Origin: MGBC131033 sp910585655
Lineage (GTDB): Bacteria > Bacillota > Clostridia > Lachnospirales > Lachnospiraceae
Direction: 5' to 3'
Assembly (NCBI GenBank): GCA_949502025.1
Contig: CATBCG010000062.1
Location: forward strand, 1 to 5,220
DNA: 5,220 bases
This document shows positions 4,410 to 5,220 of this stretch, one piece after another (position 1 is the first letter of the stretch; each line of letters starts with the position of its first letter). Both the position numbers and the translations under genes were made by a program. The notes beneath the pieces were generated by a model. That model worked only from the letters and a program-made list of their open reading frames with translations, was not told where the DNA came from and did not search any database.

Positions 4410-5220
4410 ATGAAGAAAGTACGTTTTGAGAAGAAAAAGTATACATATTTGGATTCCCTGAGATTTTCTATAATCAGTTCACCTGTGTGTACGATATTGT
4501 ATTTGATTTTGTCTCTTGCTGTTGCAATTCTGCCAACCTACCAGGTCATTATTAATGCAAGATTTATTGATAATGCGCTGGGACTTATAGACGGCTCCGC
4601 AACAAAAAGAGCGGTATATATTTCACTGGCGATTGTTATCGGGATTATAGCATATCAATGGCTTGTTGAGCCCATAAAGGCATATCTTGCCAACAAAATC
4701 GAGATGGATATGAGGGTCAGTCTTAAGGGCGCATATGTTGAAAAATGTTCAAAGATTGAGTTTAAGTATGTTGAAAATACGGACAGTATGGATTTAATGA
4801 ATCGTGTTGCCGACACAATGGAGCATAAGTTTATCGACGGCTTTACAAATGTAGTCAATCTGATATCACTGTTTATGACAATTGCGGGGCTTCTTATTGT
4901 CCTTATTACACAGATTGCCTGGGTTGCACTGATTATTATAGCTGTTGCCATACCGCTTCTCTATCTTTCGTTCATAAGCGGAAAGGCAACCTATGAGGCC
5001 AATAAAGAGATTACCAAATATCAGAGAAAATACAAATATCTCACTACCGTAATGGTGGGAAGAGAAAATGTTGATGAGAGAACGGTATTCGGATATAACG
5101 AAAAGCTTAATGACAAGTGGTTTGAGCAGTATGAGATTTCCAGAAAAATGGAAACAAGAACACGTGCCAAATGGTTTGTAAAGCTTAAATCCGGAAGTAT
5201 GATAACAGCATTTCTGTGTA
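4410..5220 (+). CDS. ABC exporter, transmembrane domain (N-terminal part, runs off the right edge)
   Basis: 270 codons are visible from the ATG at 4410, which has AGGGAG (4398-4403) 6 bases upstream. The frame is open to the window edge with no stop. Predicted helices are about 22-45, 69-88, 147-167 and 169-190, with another probably beginning near 262, as expected for a type I (ABCB-like) exporter half-transporter. Cytoplasmic loop segments include RVSLKGAYVEKCSKIEFKYV at 102-121 and ERTVFGYNEKLNDKWFEQYE at 223-242, the E-x-x-x-F-G-Y coupling region typical of peptide, lantibiotic and multidrug exporters. There is no C39 peptidase domain at the N-terminus, so it is not a bacteriocin-processing exporter. 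The ATP-binding domain with Walker A, signature and Walker B should lie beyond the edge. Substrate is unknown. No clear promoter is seen; the TTGACA at 4388-4393 is too close to the ATG to serve it. Confidence 0.85.
   Translation, partial: MKKVRFEKKKYTYLDSLRFSIISSPVCTILYLILSLAVAILPTYQVIINARFIDNALGLIDGSATKRAVYISLAIVIGIIAYQWLVEPIKAYLANKIEMDMRVSLKGAYVEKCSKIEFKYVENTDSMDLMNRVADTMEHKFIDGFTNVVNLISLFMTIAGLLIVLITQIAWVALIIIAVAIPLLYLSFISGKATYEANKEITKYQRKYKYLTTVMVGRENVDERTVFGYNEKLNDKWFEQYEISRKMETRTRAKWFVKLKSGSMITAFLC

Noticed and set aside
4655..4951. 98-codon minus-strand frame
   Set aside because: It is antisense to the ABC exporter gene, whose frame is clearly real.
1..5220. CRISPR array, tRNA or rRNA genes
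   Set aside because: No regularly spaced direct repeats and no tRNA-like or rRNA-like segments were seen on either strand.

Overview
The window looks like accessory chromosomal DNA of a low-to-moderate GC Gram-positive anaerobe, most likely a Clostridia/Lachnospiraceae-type gut bacterium. The evidence is strong GGAGG-type ribosome binding sites, TTGACA/TATAAT-type promoters, and remnants of IS200/IS605-like and IS110-like elements that are common there. The taxonomic call is an inference from style and protein families, not a match.

Layout. Positions 1-165 look like one end of an IS200/IS605-type element: a hairpin, a strong leftward promoter, and the first 14 codons of a probable tnpA that leaves the window. 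Positions 269-679 (+) hold a short ORF that resembles the N-terminal half of a putative HExxH metallopeptidase but stops before any such motif. Positions 818-3168 (-) are a compact three-gene operon read from right to left: an NAD(P)-binding Rossmann oxidoreductase-like protein, a macrodomain with a Cys-His-Cys zinc loop, and a class M (SirTM-type) sirtuin. The sirtuin gene overlaps the end of the macrodomain gene. The operon has a near-consensus promoter (TTGACA-17-TATACT) and two matching 19-bp palindromes (TGTAA-N9-TTACA), one over the -35 box and one at the predicted transcription start. Divergently, 3433-4110 (+) encodes a SMI1/KNR4-family protein. It is followed by a C-terminal scrap of an IS110-family transposase (4123-4257) and then the start of an ABC exporter permease gene (4410 to the right edge).

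How the genes may work together. Known SirTM sirtuins use NAD+ to mono-ADP-ribosylate a target, and their partner zinc macrodomains remove that mark. In the described operons the target is a lipoylated GcvH-like carrier protein encoded alongside, and LplA2 is often present too. Neither is visible here; the third gene is instead a dinucleotide-binding reductase-like protein. The most interesting feature of the window is therefore this repressor-controlled writer/eraser pair of ADP-ribosylation coupled to an NAD(P)-binding protein, with no visible substrate gene. The flanking insertion-sequence remnants and truncated genes suggest a region of repeated insertion and deletion.
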